Shown: piece by piece, positions 9,468 through 17,902 of the stretch | Layout of the letters: every line of letters begins with the position of its first letter | How positions within the stretch are numbered: position 1 is the stretch's first letter | Source: Polaribacter sp. | Lineage (GTDB): Bacteria > Bacteroidota > Bacteroidia > Flavobacteriales > Flavobacteriaceae | DNA length: 42,834 bases | Direction of reading: 5' to 3' | Assembly: GCA_020631275.1 (NCBI GenBank) | Contig: JAHDHO010000003.1 | Span: 1 to 42,834, forward strand | Notes under the pieces: model-generated | What the model was told of the DNA's origin: nothing | The model's input: the letters and a program-made list of their open reading frames with translations, nothing else | The model's database searches: none | Position numbers and translations under genes: made by a program

Positions 9468-10742
9468 CTAACTTTTACTTAAAACATTTTTACCTATTGC
9501 GCATTCTAAACATCGTTTTAATGCGCAATAGTTGTTTTTAAGCTCTAATAAAGCTTGTGAGTCGAATGCATTTTCAGAAGAAACTTTTAACTCTGTAAAC
9601 TTAGAAATAATACTGTTTTTTTCTGATTTAATTTCCCTTAAAATTTCTAAATAAGTTTCTTCATTTACTTCACCTCTACCCTTATGGTACATAAACTTTA
9701 AAGGTATTATTGTATTTATAATTAATAAATCTATAAATGATTTGGTAAGACGTTTAGGTGATTTCTTAGAAACTGATTCAAAATTATAGTGCGTTTGCCA
9801 AAAATCATTTATTTCTATTTTAAATAAATCATAAAAGTCTTTGAGCTTATTGGATTCAATAATTTTAGAAAACAAATTTTTCTCTTTAGAAAATAATGCC
9901 ACTAGTTGCGCAATTCTTATTGTAGGGAAATTATTAGGGCGCATTCTAAAAAAAGAAAACTGATTATTTAACATTGGTTTTAGTTTAAATTTATGTTTTA
10001 TAAAACCATACTCTTCTTTTAAAAGCATATAATAGTTATGCTGAATACCTTCCTCTAAAAATCCCCCTTGACCAAAAAGTAAGGCAGAAAACTGTGTAGA
10101 ATTTGAACTTACTTTTTTTACTACCGAAAAATCAATTGATTTTGCGAGAGCCAAAAACGCATCTCCATTAATTTTTAATCCGAAGTTTTTAGCTAATAAC
10201 TGAAATAAAACTGCTTCAAAGTTATTTTGCTCAAGTTCTAAAAGTATTTTAATTTCTGATGATTTCCTTTCTAATCTCTCAAAAAATAGACGTTCTTTCC
10301 AATTATTAAAAGTAAAATAATCTACCTGTGTAAAACTTTTCTCACAAGGAATCCAGTTTTTTGGAGAAAACAATAAATTCTTATAATTCTTTAAAAGATT
10401 TTTATCTACAAAGGGTTTAAGTACCAATGTAGGTATCGCCTTATTATTTTTCATGTAAATTAAAGCATCATTCTCCCAAACAACATGTAAAATTACTCCA
10501 TCATAATTCGTATCAACTTCATGGTTATGCATATACCAATCTGATGATTTTAAATGAATCTCTACATTTCCTACCCAAGTTTGGTCATCAATCTTTATCT
10601 GTGCATTTAGAAAATCTGGTCCTGCATTTTGATTATGTAAACCTGTTTTAAGAATCGAGAGTGTTTCATTATTTATTGTGCACAGTTTTACGCTAGAAAA
10701 TATTTTATATTTCCAGACATAATGAAGAAAATCTTCATTCAT
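9468..10742 (-). CDS. DUF2851 family protein, possible PD-(D/E)XK-like fold
   Basis: The 424-residue cytoplasmic protein matches the DUF2851 family of Bacteroidetes: it starts with MNEDFLHYVWKY and carries AGPDF at residues 40-44, then VEIHLKSSDW from residue 60. The arrangement D43 ... E61-x-H63-x-K65 recalls the nuclease signature of the PD-(D/E)XK superfamily, although spacing between the acidic residue and Lys is not standard. The C-terminus has a conserved-looking cysteine pattern C-x5-C-x2-C (CALKRCLEC). The gene is convergent with the metalloprotease gene and divergent from the nitroreductase gene, so it has its own promoter. No experimental function is known to me. Confidence 0.85.
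   Translation of the reverse strand: MNEDFLHYVWKYKIFSSVKLCTINNETLSILKTGLHNQNAGPDFLNAQIKIDDQTWVGNVEIHLKSSDWYMHNHEVDTNYDGVILHVVWENDALIYMKNNKAIPTLVLKPFVDKNLLKNYKNLLFSPKNWIPCEKSFTQVDYFTFNNWKERLFFERLERKSSEIKILLELEQNNFEAVLFQLLAKNFGLKINGDAFLALAKSIDFSVVKKVSSNSTQFSALLFGQGGFLEEGIQHNYYMLLKEEYGFIKHKFKLKPMLNNQFSFFRMRPNNFPTIRIAQLVALFSKEKNLFSKIIESNKLKDFYDLFKIEINDFWQTHYNFESVSKKSPKRLTKSFIDLLIINTIIPLKFMYHKGRGEVNEETYLEILREIKSEKNSIISKFTELKVSSENAFDSQALLELKNNYCALKRCLECAIGKNVLSKS
9494..9541 (+). terminator. Likely terminator of the metalloprotease gene, lying inside the antisense 3' coding end of DUF2851
   Basis: A perfect 12-bp inverted repeat (CTATTGCGCATT, 9494-9505; AATGCGCAATAG, 9520-9531) flanks a 14-nt loop and is followed on the + strand by TTGTTTTTA. 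It begins 28 nt after the metalloprotease stop and lies wholly within the last codons of the opposite-strand gene, where it encodes the Cys-containing C-terminus. On the minus strand no comparable T-run follows. Confidence 0.55.
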
Positions 10743-10827
10743 AGTTTTTTATTTAAATGTACAAAAAAATTGATACTTCTATAGATTTATATAATTAGGC
10801 AATTTTATTTAAGCAATTTTAATGTCA

Positions 10828-10835
10828 TATTTTTG
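10828..10835 (+). promoter_or_regulatory. Promoter -7 box for the nitroreductase gene
   Basis: TATTTTTG fits TAnnTTTG and ends 24 nt before the chosen ATG at 10860. It overlaps the in-frame upstream TTG codon at 10833, which argues against that codon as the start. No clear -33 element is seen. Confidence 0.45.
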
Positions 10836-10859
10836 TTAAATAAAATCAGCTTAATACAA

Positions 10860-11492
10860 ATGAATATTATAGATAAATTAAAATGGCGTTATGCTGTAAA
10901 AAAGTTTGACGCTAATAGAAAACTAACAGAAGAACAAGTAAATACTCTAAAAGAAGCTTTTAATTTAACAGCTACTTCTTATGGTTTACAACCTATAAAA
11001 TTAGTTGTAATTCATAATAAAGAAGTTCAAGAAAAACTACTTCCTTTCTCTTTTAATCAACAGCAAATTACACAAGCCTCTCACCTTTTTGTAATTTGTA
11101 TACAAGACAATTACACAACAAAAGAAGTTACAGAATATTTTAACTTAGTAAAAAAAATAAGAAATACACCAGATGAAATTTTAAATCCTTTTAAAGATTT
11201 TTTAACGGCAGAGATTCAGAAAAAAACTCAAGAAGAATTGTCTATTTCTAATAAAAATCAAGCTTACATTGCTTTAGGAAATTTACTAACCGTATGTGCA
11301 AGTTTAGATATAGACTCTTGTCCTATGGAAGGTTTTATTCCTTCTAAATATGATGAAGTTTTAGCATTAGAAAACCATAATCTAAAATCTGTTTTAGTAC
11401 TTCCTGTTGGTTTTAGAGCCGATGACGATTATATGAAAGATTTATCAAAAGTTAGGAAAAATCTAACAGAAAGTATTATCGAAATCTCGTAA
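10860..11492 (+). CDS. Nitroreductase-family NAD(P)H-dependent flavin oxidoreductase
   Basis: The 210-residue protein belongs to the FMN-dependent nitroreductase family, with the N-terminal phosphate-binding signature WRYAVKKFD, a central YIALGNLLTVCASLDIDSCPMEGF segment and a C-terminal GFRADDDYMKDLSKVR. It should reduce quinones, nitro compounds or similar acceptors with NAD(P)H; the natural substrate is unknown. I chose the ATG at 10860 rather than the in-frame TTG at 10833 because family members begin just before this point and a -7 box covers the TTG. It is followed 27 bp later by pepD. Confidence 0.88.
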   Translation: MNIIDKLKWRYAVKKFDANRKLTEEQVNTLKEAFNLTATSYGLQPIKLVVIHNKEVQEKLLPFSFNQQQITQASHLFVICIQDNYTTKEVTEYFNLVKKIRNTPDEILNPFKDFLTAEIQKKTQEELSISNKNQAYIALGNLLTVCASLDIDSCPMEGFIPSKYDEVLALENHNLKSVLVLPVGFRADDDYMKDLSKVRKNLTESIIEIS

Positions 11493-11519
11493 ATTTACAC
11501 TTTAAATTAAAACATTTTT

Positions 11520-12980
11520 ATGAGCACAGAAGTTAGAAATTTAGCACCAAAAGAAGTTTGGAATATGTTTGCAGACCTTAACGCTGTTCCGCGTCCTTCA
11601 AAAAAAGAAGAACGTGTTATACAGTTTATGGTAGATTTTGGTAAAAAACTAAATTTAGAAACATTTGTAGATAAAGTTGGTAATGTAATTATCAATAAAA
11701 AAGCTACCAAAGGTTTAGAAGACAGAAAAACAGTGGTTTTACAAAGTCACTTAGATATGGTGCACCAAAAAAATGCAGCAACTAATTTTGACTTTGATTC
11801 TGAAGGAATTAAAATGATTGTTGACGGAGATTGGGTAAAAGCAGATGGCACAACACTTGGCGCAGATAATGGTTTAGGTGTTGCAGCAATAATGGCTATT
11901 TTAGCCTCTACAGAAATTGAACATCCAACTATTGAAGCGCTATTTACAATTGACGAAGAAACCGGAATGACTGGCGCAATGGGTTTAGAAGGCAATATTT
12001 TAAAAGGTGATATTCTATTAAATTTAGACACAGAAGAAGATGATGAAATAGGAATGGGTTGTGCTGGTGGCGTAGATATTACCGCGACAAGAACATACAA
12101 AGAAGAAGAAGTACCAGAAAACTCTAATGCCTTTTCTATCACTGTAAATGGTTTAAATGGCGGACATTCTGGTATGGATATTATTAAAGGTTTAGGAAAT
12201 GCCAATAAAATAATGAACCGTTTGTTATTTGACGGATTTACTAATTATGGTTTAAGAATATCTAAAATAAATGGTGGTAGCTTAAGAAACGCTATACCAA
12301 GAGAAAGTTTTGCTATTATTACTGTTGATGCAATTTCTAAAGAAGCTTTTTTATTTGAAAGCAACTTATTAGTAAGTAACATAAAAAAAGAATTTGCAAC
12401 TTTAGAACCAAATTTAAACATAGAAATATCTGAAACTAAAAACCCTGAAAAGGTAATGGAATTGGGCGTGCAAGAAGGTTTTATAAAATCAATTTACACA
12501 GCTTTAAACGGAGTTTACAGAATGAGTCCGGATATTGAGGGCTTGGTAGAAACCTCTAATAACATCGCTAAAGTAGTTGCAAAAGACGGCAATATTAAAA
12601 TTAATTGTTTAACAAGGTCTTCATCGGAAACCAATAAATTAGATTTAGCAAATTCATTAAAATCTGCTTTTGAACTATCTGGCTTTACTGTTGATTTTTC
12701 TGGAGAATATCCTGGATGGCAACCGAACGTAAATTCTGAAATTTTAGATATAGTTTCTAATTTATATGAAGAAATACATCAAGAAAAAGCAAATGTTGCA
12801 GCTTGTCACGCTGGTTTAGAGTGTGGCATTTTAGGACAAAATTATCCAGAAATGGATATGGTTTCTTTTGGACCAACAATTAGAGGCGCACATTCACCAG
12901 ATGAACGCGCAAGCATCTCATCAACACAAAAATTCTGGAACTTTTTAATTGAAATATTAAAAAATATACCAAAAAAATAG
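11520..12980 (+). CDS. pepD: Aminoacyl-histidine dipeptidase (peptidase family M20C, PepD)
   Basis: This 486-residue cytosolic zinc dipeptidase hydrolyses unspecific dipeptides, including Xaa-His. The M20 motifs are intact: SHLDM (His77, Asp79), GADNGLGVAA with the bridging Asp116, catalytic DEETG (Glu146/147), LNLDTEEDDE, and the C-terminal CHAGLECGI and GAHSPDERA, which carries the last His ligand. A lid/dimerisation domain occupies roughly residues 190-380. Length is as usual for the family. It lies 27 bp after the nitroreductase gene and is followed by a clear terminator, so the two are probably one transcript. Confidence 0.95.
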   Translation: MSTEVRNLAPKEVWNMFADLNAVPRPSKKEERVIQFMVDFGKKLNLETFVDKVGNVIINKKATKGLEDRKTVVLQSHLDMVHQKNAATNFDFDSEGIKMIVDGDWVKADGTTLGADNGLGVAAIMAILASTEIEHPTIEALFTIDEETGMTGAMGLEGNILKGDILLNLDTEEDDEIGMGCAGGVDITATRTYKEEEVPENSNAFSITVNGLNGGHSGMDIIKGLGNANKIMNRLLFDGFTNYGLRISKINGGSLRNAIPRESFAIITVDAISKEAFLFESNLLVSNIKKEFATLEPNLNIEISETKNPEKVMELGVQEGFIKSIYTALNGVYRMSPDIEGLVETSNNIAKVVAKDGNIKINCLTRSSSETNKLDLANSLKSAFELSGFTVDFSGEYPGWQPNVNSEILDIVSNLYEEIHQEKANVAACHAGLECGILGQNYPEMDMVSFGPTIRGAHSPDERASISSTQKFWNFLIEILKNIPKK

Positions 12981-12995
12981 CAGTTGTTTTTTAGT

Positions 12996-13024
12996 AAAAA
13001 GCCGAAGGATTCCTTCGGTTTTTT
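12996..13024 (+). terminator. Rho-independent terminator after pepD
   Basis: AAAAAG leads into a 7-bp GC-containing stem (CCGAAGG, 13002-13008; CCTTCGG, 13012-13018) with an ATT loop, then six T residues. The flanking A and T runs can extend the stem. Confidence 0.88.
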
Positions 13025-13135
13025 ATGATATCAATTTGTGTAAAAAGAAAATAAAAATAAATTTAATTTACTGATTATCAGTTTTTTAAAATTTTATTCA
13101 TTTGTTAACATCTTTCACTTCTAAAAATCATAAAA

Positions 13136-13153
13136 AAATGTAATTTTACATTT
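13136..13153. promoter_or_regulatory. Dyad upstream of parA, candidate operator
   Basis: AAATGTAATTTTACATTT contains perfect 8-bp arms around a TT centre and ends 20 nt before the parA start codon. A second, shorter dyad, ACTGATTATCAGT, lies at 13070-13082. Both are in the 193-bp gap between pepD and parA. A good TAnnTTTG box is not evident, but TACATTTAG within the dyad is close. Confidence 0.35.
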
Positions 13154-13173
13154 AGATAAATCTATTTATTTTC

Positions 13174-13938
13174 ATGGGTAAAATTATTGCAATAGCAAAT
13201 CAAAAAGGTGGTGTTGGTAAAACAACAACAAGTGTAAATCTAGCAGCTTCTTTAGGTGTTTTAGAGAAAAAAGTTCTATTGATTGATGCAGATCCTCAAG
13301 CAAATGCTTCTTCTGGTTTAGGCATAGATGTAGAAACTGTACAAGGCGGAACCTATCATGTTTTAGAGCACACTTTATCGGCTAAAGACGCAATTATTAA
13401 AACAGATTCTCCTAATGTAGACATCATTCCGGCGCATATCGATTTAGTTGCTATTGAAATAGAACTTGTAGATAAACAAGAAAGAGAATACATGTTAAAA
13501 AAATCGTTAGAAGAAATTAAAGACGATTATGATTATATTTTAATAGATTGTGCCCCATCTTTAGGTTTAATTACATTAAACTCTTTAGTTGCTGCAAACT
13601 CTGTAATTATACCAATTCAATGTGAATATTTTGCATTAGAAGGTTTGGGTAAATTGTTAAACACTGTAAAAAGTGTTCAAAATATACACAACCCAAGTTT
13701 AGATATAGAAGGTTTATTATTAACCATGTTCGATGCTCGTTTAAGATTATCGAATCAAGTAGTTGATGAAGTTAGAAAACATTTTTCTTCTATGGTTTTT
13801 GATACAATTATTAGAAGAAATACACGTTTAGGAGAAGCACCAAGTTATGGTGAAAGCATTATTGCTTATGATGCAACAAGTAAAGGAGCCGTAAATTATT
13901 TAAATTTAGCTCAAGAATTATTAAAAAAGAATTCGTAA
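13174..13938 (+). CDS. parA: Chromosome-partitioning ATPase ParA (Soj)
   Basis: The 254-residue protein is a Walker-type ParA ATPase with the deviant Walker A KGGVGKTTTS at residues 11-20 (signature Lys11), Walker A' LLIDADPQANAS and Walker B LIDCAPSLGLITL. It is the short chromosomal type without an N-terminal HTH, so it probably does not itself bind a specific operator. Together with ParB it segregates or positions the replication origin. parB begins 1 bp after the stop. A parS site (centred on CACGTG) was not noticed in the window. Confidence 0.97.
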   Translation: MGKIIAIANQKGGVGKTTTSVNLAASLGVLEKKVLLIDADPQANASSGLGIDVETVQGGTYHVLEHTLSAKDAIIKTDSPNVDIIPAHIDLVAIEIELVDKQEREYMLKKSLEEIKDDYDYILIDCAPSLGLITLNSLVAANSVIIPIQCEYFALEGLGKLLNTVKSVQNIHNPSLDIEGLLLTMFDARLRLSNQVVDEVRKHFSSMVFDTIIRRNTRLGEAPSYGESIIAYDATSKGAVNYLNLAQELLKKNS

Positions 13939-13939
13939 G

Positions 13940-14827
13940 ATGGCAAAAGCGACTAAGAAACAAGCACTAGGAAGAGGATTATCTGCTTTATTACAACAAG
14001 ATACACCAAATATAAATTCTGCATCAGATAAAAATGCAGACAAATTAGTTGGTAGTATTATTGAAATAGAATTAGATAAAATTGATGTTAATCCGTATCA
14101 ACCTAGAACATATTTCGATGAAGAAGCTTTAAGAGAACTTGCTAGTTCTATTAAAGAATTAGGTGTTATACAGCCAATTACTGTTAGAAAATTACAAAGC
14201 AATAAATTTCAGTTAGTTTCTGGTGAAAGAAGATTTAGAGCTTCTAAGCTAATAGGTAATAAAACTGTACCCGCTTATATTAGATTAGCAAATGACCAAG
14301 AAATGCTAGAAATGGCATTGGTAGAAAATATTCAGCGTAAAAACTTAGACCCAATAGAAGTTGCACTTTCTTACCAACGTTTAATTGACGAAATTCAATT
14401 AACACAAGAAGAATTAAGTACAAGAGTTGGTAAAAAAAGGTCTACGGTAACAAACTATTTACGTTTGCTAAAATTAGACCCAATATTACAAACAGGTATG
14501 AGAGATGGTTTTATCTCTATGGGCCATGGTAGAGCAATGATTAATGTTGATAATACAGAAGATCAGTTAGCTATTTATGAAAAAATTTTAAGAGAAAAAC
14601 TTTCTGTAAGACAAACAGAAGATTTAGTAAAAAGCTTAAAATCTGGATCTATTGCTAAGCCTAAGAAAAAAACTGTACCAACTTTTGTAAAAAATAGCTT
14701 AAAAGATATTAGCGATTATTTTGGTCATAAAGTTGATGTTTCTGTGAGTGCAAACGGAAAAGGAAAAATTTCAATACCGTTTCATTCTGAAGAAGATTTT
14801 AACCGAATAAAAAACTTATTAAAATAA
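13940..14827 (+). CDS. parB: ParB/Spo0J-family chromosome partitioning protein
   Basis: The 295-residue protein has a typical start GRGLSALLQQ, an N-terminal CTPase/ParB domain with the arginine-rich GERRFRASKLIG box, the MALVENIQRKNLDPIEVA segment and a helix-turn-helix (TQEELSTRVGKKRSTVTNYL) that reads parS. The C-terminal ~50 residues form the usual dimerisation region. It works with the ParA encoded 1 bp upstream. The stop TAA is directly followed by the GTG of the next gene, so translation is likely coupled through the cluster. Confidence 0.96.
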   Translation: MAKATKKQALGRGLSALLQQDTPNINSASDKNADKLVGSIIEIELDKIDVNPYQPRTYFDEEALRELASSIKELGVIQPITVRKLQSNKFQLVSGERRFRASKLIGNKTVPAYIRLANDQEMLEMALVENIQRKNLDPIEVALSYQRLIDEIQLTQEELSTRVGKKRSTVTNYLRLLKLDPILQTGMRDGFISMGHGRAMINVDNTEDQLAIYEKILREKLSVRQTEDLVKSLKSGSIAKPKKKTVPTFVKNSLKDISDYFGHKVDVSVSANGKGKISIPFHSEEDFNRIKNLLK

Positions 14828-15409
14828 GTGATTTCAAAAAAAATTATAATAACCATTTCTGTTTTGTTTTTTTCTTTTCATCTTTTTGCTCAAAAAGATT
14901 CAACAAAAGTTAAGACAAAACAGAACCTTATTATACAAGAAGGTGTTTATAAACCTTTAGCACCAGCTAAAGCTGCTTTTTATTCTGCAATTTTTCCTGG
15001 TTTGGGTCAAATTTATAATAAAAAATACTGGAAAGCACCATTAGTTTGGGGCGCTATGGCAACACCTACTTACTTTTATTTAAATAACAACAGCGAATAT
15101 AAACGATACAGAACCGCTTATAAACTTAGAAAATCTGGTTTTCAGGATGAGTTTACCAATGACTTAGGAGAAGTTACGGTATCTCTAGAAACGCTAGAAA
15201 GAGCACAAGAACAATTAAGAGAAAATAGAGATTTATCTTTAATGTGGGGTGTAATTATTTATGTATTGCAGATTGTAGAAGCTAGTGTAAATGCACATTT
15301 AATACAATTTAATACTGATGATAATTTATCATTTAAACCTTCATTTGTTCAAGATCCTATTTTATTTGATGCTCCTAAAGTTGGTTTTACACTAAAATAT
15401 ACTTTTTAA
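14828..15409 (+). CDS. DUF5683 domain protein, exported or membrane-associated
   Basis: The 193-residue protein starts at a GTG that directly abuts the parB TAA. This start gives a convincing signal peptide (IISKKIIITISVLFFSFHLFAQ). The mature part begins with a basic stretch and then the DUF5683 hallmark LAPAKAAFYSAIFPGLGQIYNKKYWKAPLVW as a hairpin-like hydrophobic segment, then SEYKRYRTAYKLRK; a second hydrophobic stretch is around LMWGVIIYVLQIVEASVNAH. Its function is not known. Its location between parB and dapB suggests an envelope role, by context only. Confidence 0.85.
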   Translation: MISKKIIITISVLFFSFHLFAQKDSTKVKTKQNLIIQEGVYKPLAPAKAAFYSAIFPGLGQIYNKKYWKAPLVWGAMATPTYFYLNNNSEYKRYRTAYKLRKSGFQDEFTNDLGEVTVSLETLERAQEQLRENRDLSLMWGVIIYVLQIVEASVNAHLIQFNTDDNLSFKPSFVQDPILFDAPKVGFTLKYTF

Positions 15410-15411
15410 AA

Positions 15412-16113
15412 ATGAAAATTGCATTATTAGGCTACGGAAGAATGGGTAAGGAAATTGAAAAAATTGCAATTTCTAGAGGACATGAAATCGTTATAAAAAA
15501 AGATGTCGATACAGAGATAGATATAACTTTAGCAGATGTAGCTATAGATTTTAGTATACCTAAATCTGCTTTTAACAATATTTCTAATTGTTTTGAAAAT
15601 AAAGTACCTGTTATATCTGGTACAACTGGTTGGTTAGACAAATACAACGATGCTGTTAGGTTATGTGAAGAAAAAAAAGGCGCTTTTATTTATGCTTCTA
15701 ACTTTAGTTTGGGTGTAAATATCTTTTTTGAACTAAACAAACAACTAGCTAAAATGATGAGTAATTTAGAAGATTACAATATTTCTATGGAAGAAATTCA
15801 TCATACAAAAAAATTAGACGCACCAAGCGGAACAGCAATTACTTTAGCAGAAGGAATTATAGAAAATTCTTCTAAAAAAGATTGGGAATTAGACAATAAT
15901 ACATCCGAAGAAAACATTCCTATTGTTGCTAAAAGAATTCCAGAAGTTCCTGGTACACATACGGTTTGGTACAATTCTAAAGTAGATTCAATTGAAATTA
16001 AACACACTGCACATAATAGACAAGGTTTTGCTTTAGGTGCCGTAGTAGCAGCAGAATGGATTCTTGGTAAAACAGGTGTTTTTAACATGAAAGACGTGTT
16101 AAACATCAGTTAA
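15412..16113 (+). CDS. dapB: 4-hydroxy-tetrahydrodipicolinate reductase
   Basis: The 233-residue protein catalyses the NAD(P)H-dependent reduction step of the diaminopimelate/lysine pathway. It carries the nucleotide-binding start ALLGYGRMGKEIE and the DapB signature HHTKKLDAPSGTA from residue 130, with the catalytic His131 and Lys134. The protein is slightly shorter than E. coli DapB, as is usual in Bacteroidetes. It starts 2 bp after the DUF5683 gene. Diaminopimelate feeds peptidoglycan, matching the envelope theme of the cluster. Confidence 0.95.
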   Translation: MKIALLGYGRMGKEIEKIAISRGHEIVIKKDVDTEIDITLADVAIDFSIPKSAFNNISNCFENKVPVISGTTGWLDKYNDAVRLCEEKKGAFIYASNFSLGVNIFFELNKQLAKMMSNLEDYNISMEEIHHTKKLDAPSGTAITLAEGIIENSSKKDWELDNNTSEENIPIVAKRIPEVPGTHTVWYNSKVDSIEIKHTAHNRQGFALGAVVAAEWILGKTGVFNMKDVLNIS

Positions 16114-16163
16114 AATCTGTAACAAAATTGATTATTATCGCCTAATAAAAAATTAAAATACAT

Positions 16164-16183
16164 TCCTTTATCTAAAGGATTTT
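16164..16183 (+). terminator. Weak hairpin plus T4 between dapB and lepB
   Basis: TCCTTT and AAAGGA (6 bp) enclose ATCT and are followed by TTTT. It is short and AT-rich, and may only attenuate read-through into lepB rather than terminate. Confidence 0.3.
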
Positions 16184-16197
16184 AAAATATAATTATT

Positions 16198-17901
16198 ATG
16201 ACTTTTACCCAATGGTTTATCTTTTTTCTTGTAATACAAGTAATTCATTTTTTAGGAACTTGGAAATTATATGTAAAAGCAGGCAGAAAAGCGTGGGAAG
16301 CTGCAGTACCAGTTTATAACGGAATTGTATTAATGCAAATAATAAACAGACCTAAATGGTGGGTTCTTTTACTATTTATTCCTATTGTAAACTTACTAAT
16401 GTTTCCTGTAATTTGGATTGAAACGATTCGTTCTTTTGGTTTTTTCAAAAAAATTGATTCGTTTTTAGTAATTGTAACTCTAGGTCTTTACATATTTTAT
16501 ATTAATTATGCTACAGATGCAACTTATAACGAAGATAGAAGCCTTAAACCAAGGTCTGAATTAGGAGAATGGGTAAGTTCTATAACTTTTGCAATTATTG
16601 CCGCAACTCTTGTGCATACCTATTTTATGCAACCTTTTACAATACCTACATCTTCATTAGAAAAATCTTTATTGGTTGGAGATTATTTATTTGTAAGTAA
16701 ATTTCATTACGGAGCAAGAGTTCCATCTACAGTTATAGCTGCACCAATGGTGCACGATTCTTTACCTTTAGTTGGTACTGCTTCATATTTAAAAAAACCA
16801 CAACTACCTTACACAAGATTACCTGGTTTACAAAGTATTAAAAACAACGATATCGTTTGTTTTAACTGGCCAACAGATTCATTAGCTACAATGTGGGGAG
16901 ATACTTCTGGTAAATTTACCTATAAACCGGTAGATAAAAAAACAAATTATGTAAAACGAGCAGTTGGTATTGCTGGTGATTCTCTAGAATTAAGAGATGG
17001 TTATGTTTATATAAATGGGAAAAAAAATGTACTTCCGTATAGAGCCAAAATACAATTTTATTATACATATGAAGCAAAAAATGATATAGACGCAAATAGT
17101 TTTCCTAAGTTTCTAATTAAAAAAGAAAAGACTGGTGTATACAGAATATTATCAGAATACTGGAATAATTCTAAAATACAAAAAGCAATTAAAGAAAATG
17201 GAAACCTATCTAAAATTGGTGCCGATTCTTTATATACTGAAGTTGCGGGTGGTATAAATCCTGATTTCGCGAGAAGACTTAAAATGGAATCTGTAGCAAA
17301 TAAAATAAATATTAATTTAACACAAGATGAAGTTGAAAGGCTTAGAAAGCTACCTCAAACTGTTGCTGTTACAAAAATTAACTATGATGCAGATAATGCC
17401 ATTTTTCCTCATGTAAAAAGTAATAATTGGAGTCAAGATAACTTCGGACCAATTTATATACCAAAAGCAGGTGCTACTGTAAAATTAGATGCAAAATCTT
17501 TACCTTACTACGAACAAATTATTAAAAATTACGAAAATAACGACTTATCTTTTGCTGGAGATGATATTTTTATCAACGGTAAAAAAGCAGATACGTACAC
17601 TTTTAAACAAGATTACTACTGGTTAATGGGAGACAATAGACATAACTCTTTAGACGCTCGTTATTGGGGTTATGTTCCTTTTGATCATGTTTTAGGTAAA
17701 CCTGTAATGATTTGGTGGAGTTGGGATGCAAATGCTGCAAGCTTTGGAGAAAAAATTAAATCTATTAGATGGAATAGGTTGTTTACAACTGTTGGTGGAG
17801 ATGGAGAACCAGTATCTTATAGGTATTTAGTCTTTGCTTTAATTGCAATATACATTGGTTACAGTTATTTTAAAGGGAAGAAAAAAGCTGCTAAAAAGTA
17901 A
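16198..17901 (+). CDS. lepB: Signal peptidase I with N-terminal DUF5684-like membrane region
   Basis: The 567-residue membrane-bound Ser/Lys protease cleaves signal peptides from exported proteins. Residues 1-110 hold three or so membrane segments with the DUF5684-like VYNGIVLMQIINRPKWW. A further membrane anchor (~125-145) precedes the catalytic box IPTSSLEKSLLVGDYL, with nucleophile Ser153. The general base Lys253 lies in NYVKRAVGIAGD. A large insertion of about 150 residues (~290-440) separates this from the conserved GDNRHNSLDARYWG box. Long LepB forms of this type are usual for Bacteroidetes. An 84-bp gap separates it from dapB and wbqC follows after 1 bp. Confidence 0.95.
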   Translation: MTFTQWFIFFLVIQVIHFLGTWKLYVKAGRKAWEAAVPVYNGIVLMQIINRPKWWVLLLFIPIVNLLMFPVIWIETIRSFGFFKKIDSFLVIVTLGLYIFYINYATDATYNEDRSLKPRSELGEWVSSITFAIIAATLVHTYFMQPFTIPTSSLEKSLLVGDYLFVSKFHYGARVPSTVIAAPMVHDSLPLVGTASYLKKPQLPYTRLPGLQSIKNNDIVCFNWPTDSLATMWGDTSGKFTYKPVDKKTNYVKRAVGIAGDSLELRDGYVYINGKKNVLPYRAKIQFYYTYEAKNDIDANSFPKFLIKKEKTGVYRILSEYWNNSKIQKAIKENGNLSKIGADSLYTEVAGGINPDFARRLKMESVANKININLTQDEVERLRKLPQTVAVTKINYDADNAIFPHVKSNNWSQDNFGPIYIPKAGATVKLDAKSLPYYEQIIKNYENNDLSFAGDDIFINGKKADTYTFKQDYYWLMGDNRHNSLDARYWGYVPFDHVLGKPVMIWWSWDANAASFGEKIKSIRWNRLFTTVGGDGEPVSYRYLVFALIAIYIGYSYFKGKKKAAKK

Positions 17902-17902
17902 A

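Noticed and set aside
10833-10859. TTG start extending the nitroreductase by nine residues
   Set aside because: The TTG lies inside the probable -7 box and the extension has no family resemblance; the ATG at 10860 fits.
11747-12205. Long antisense reading frame (152 codons) inside pepD
   Set aside because: It mirrors the codon bias of the strongly supported pepD frame and has no recognisable domain; a shadow frame.
17843-17902. Upstream ATG for the WbqC-like gene
   Set aside because: It lies within lepB and adds a non-homologous basic extension; the ATG at 17903, 1 bp after the lepB stop, fits the family start.
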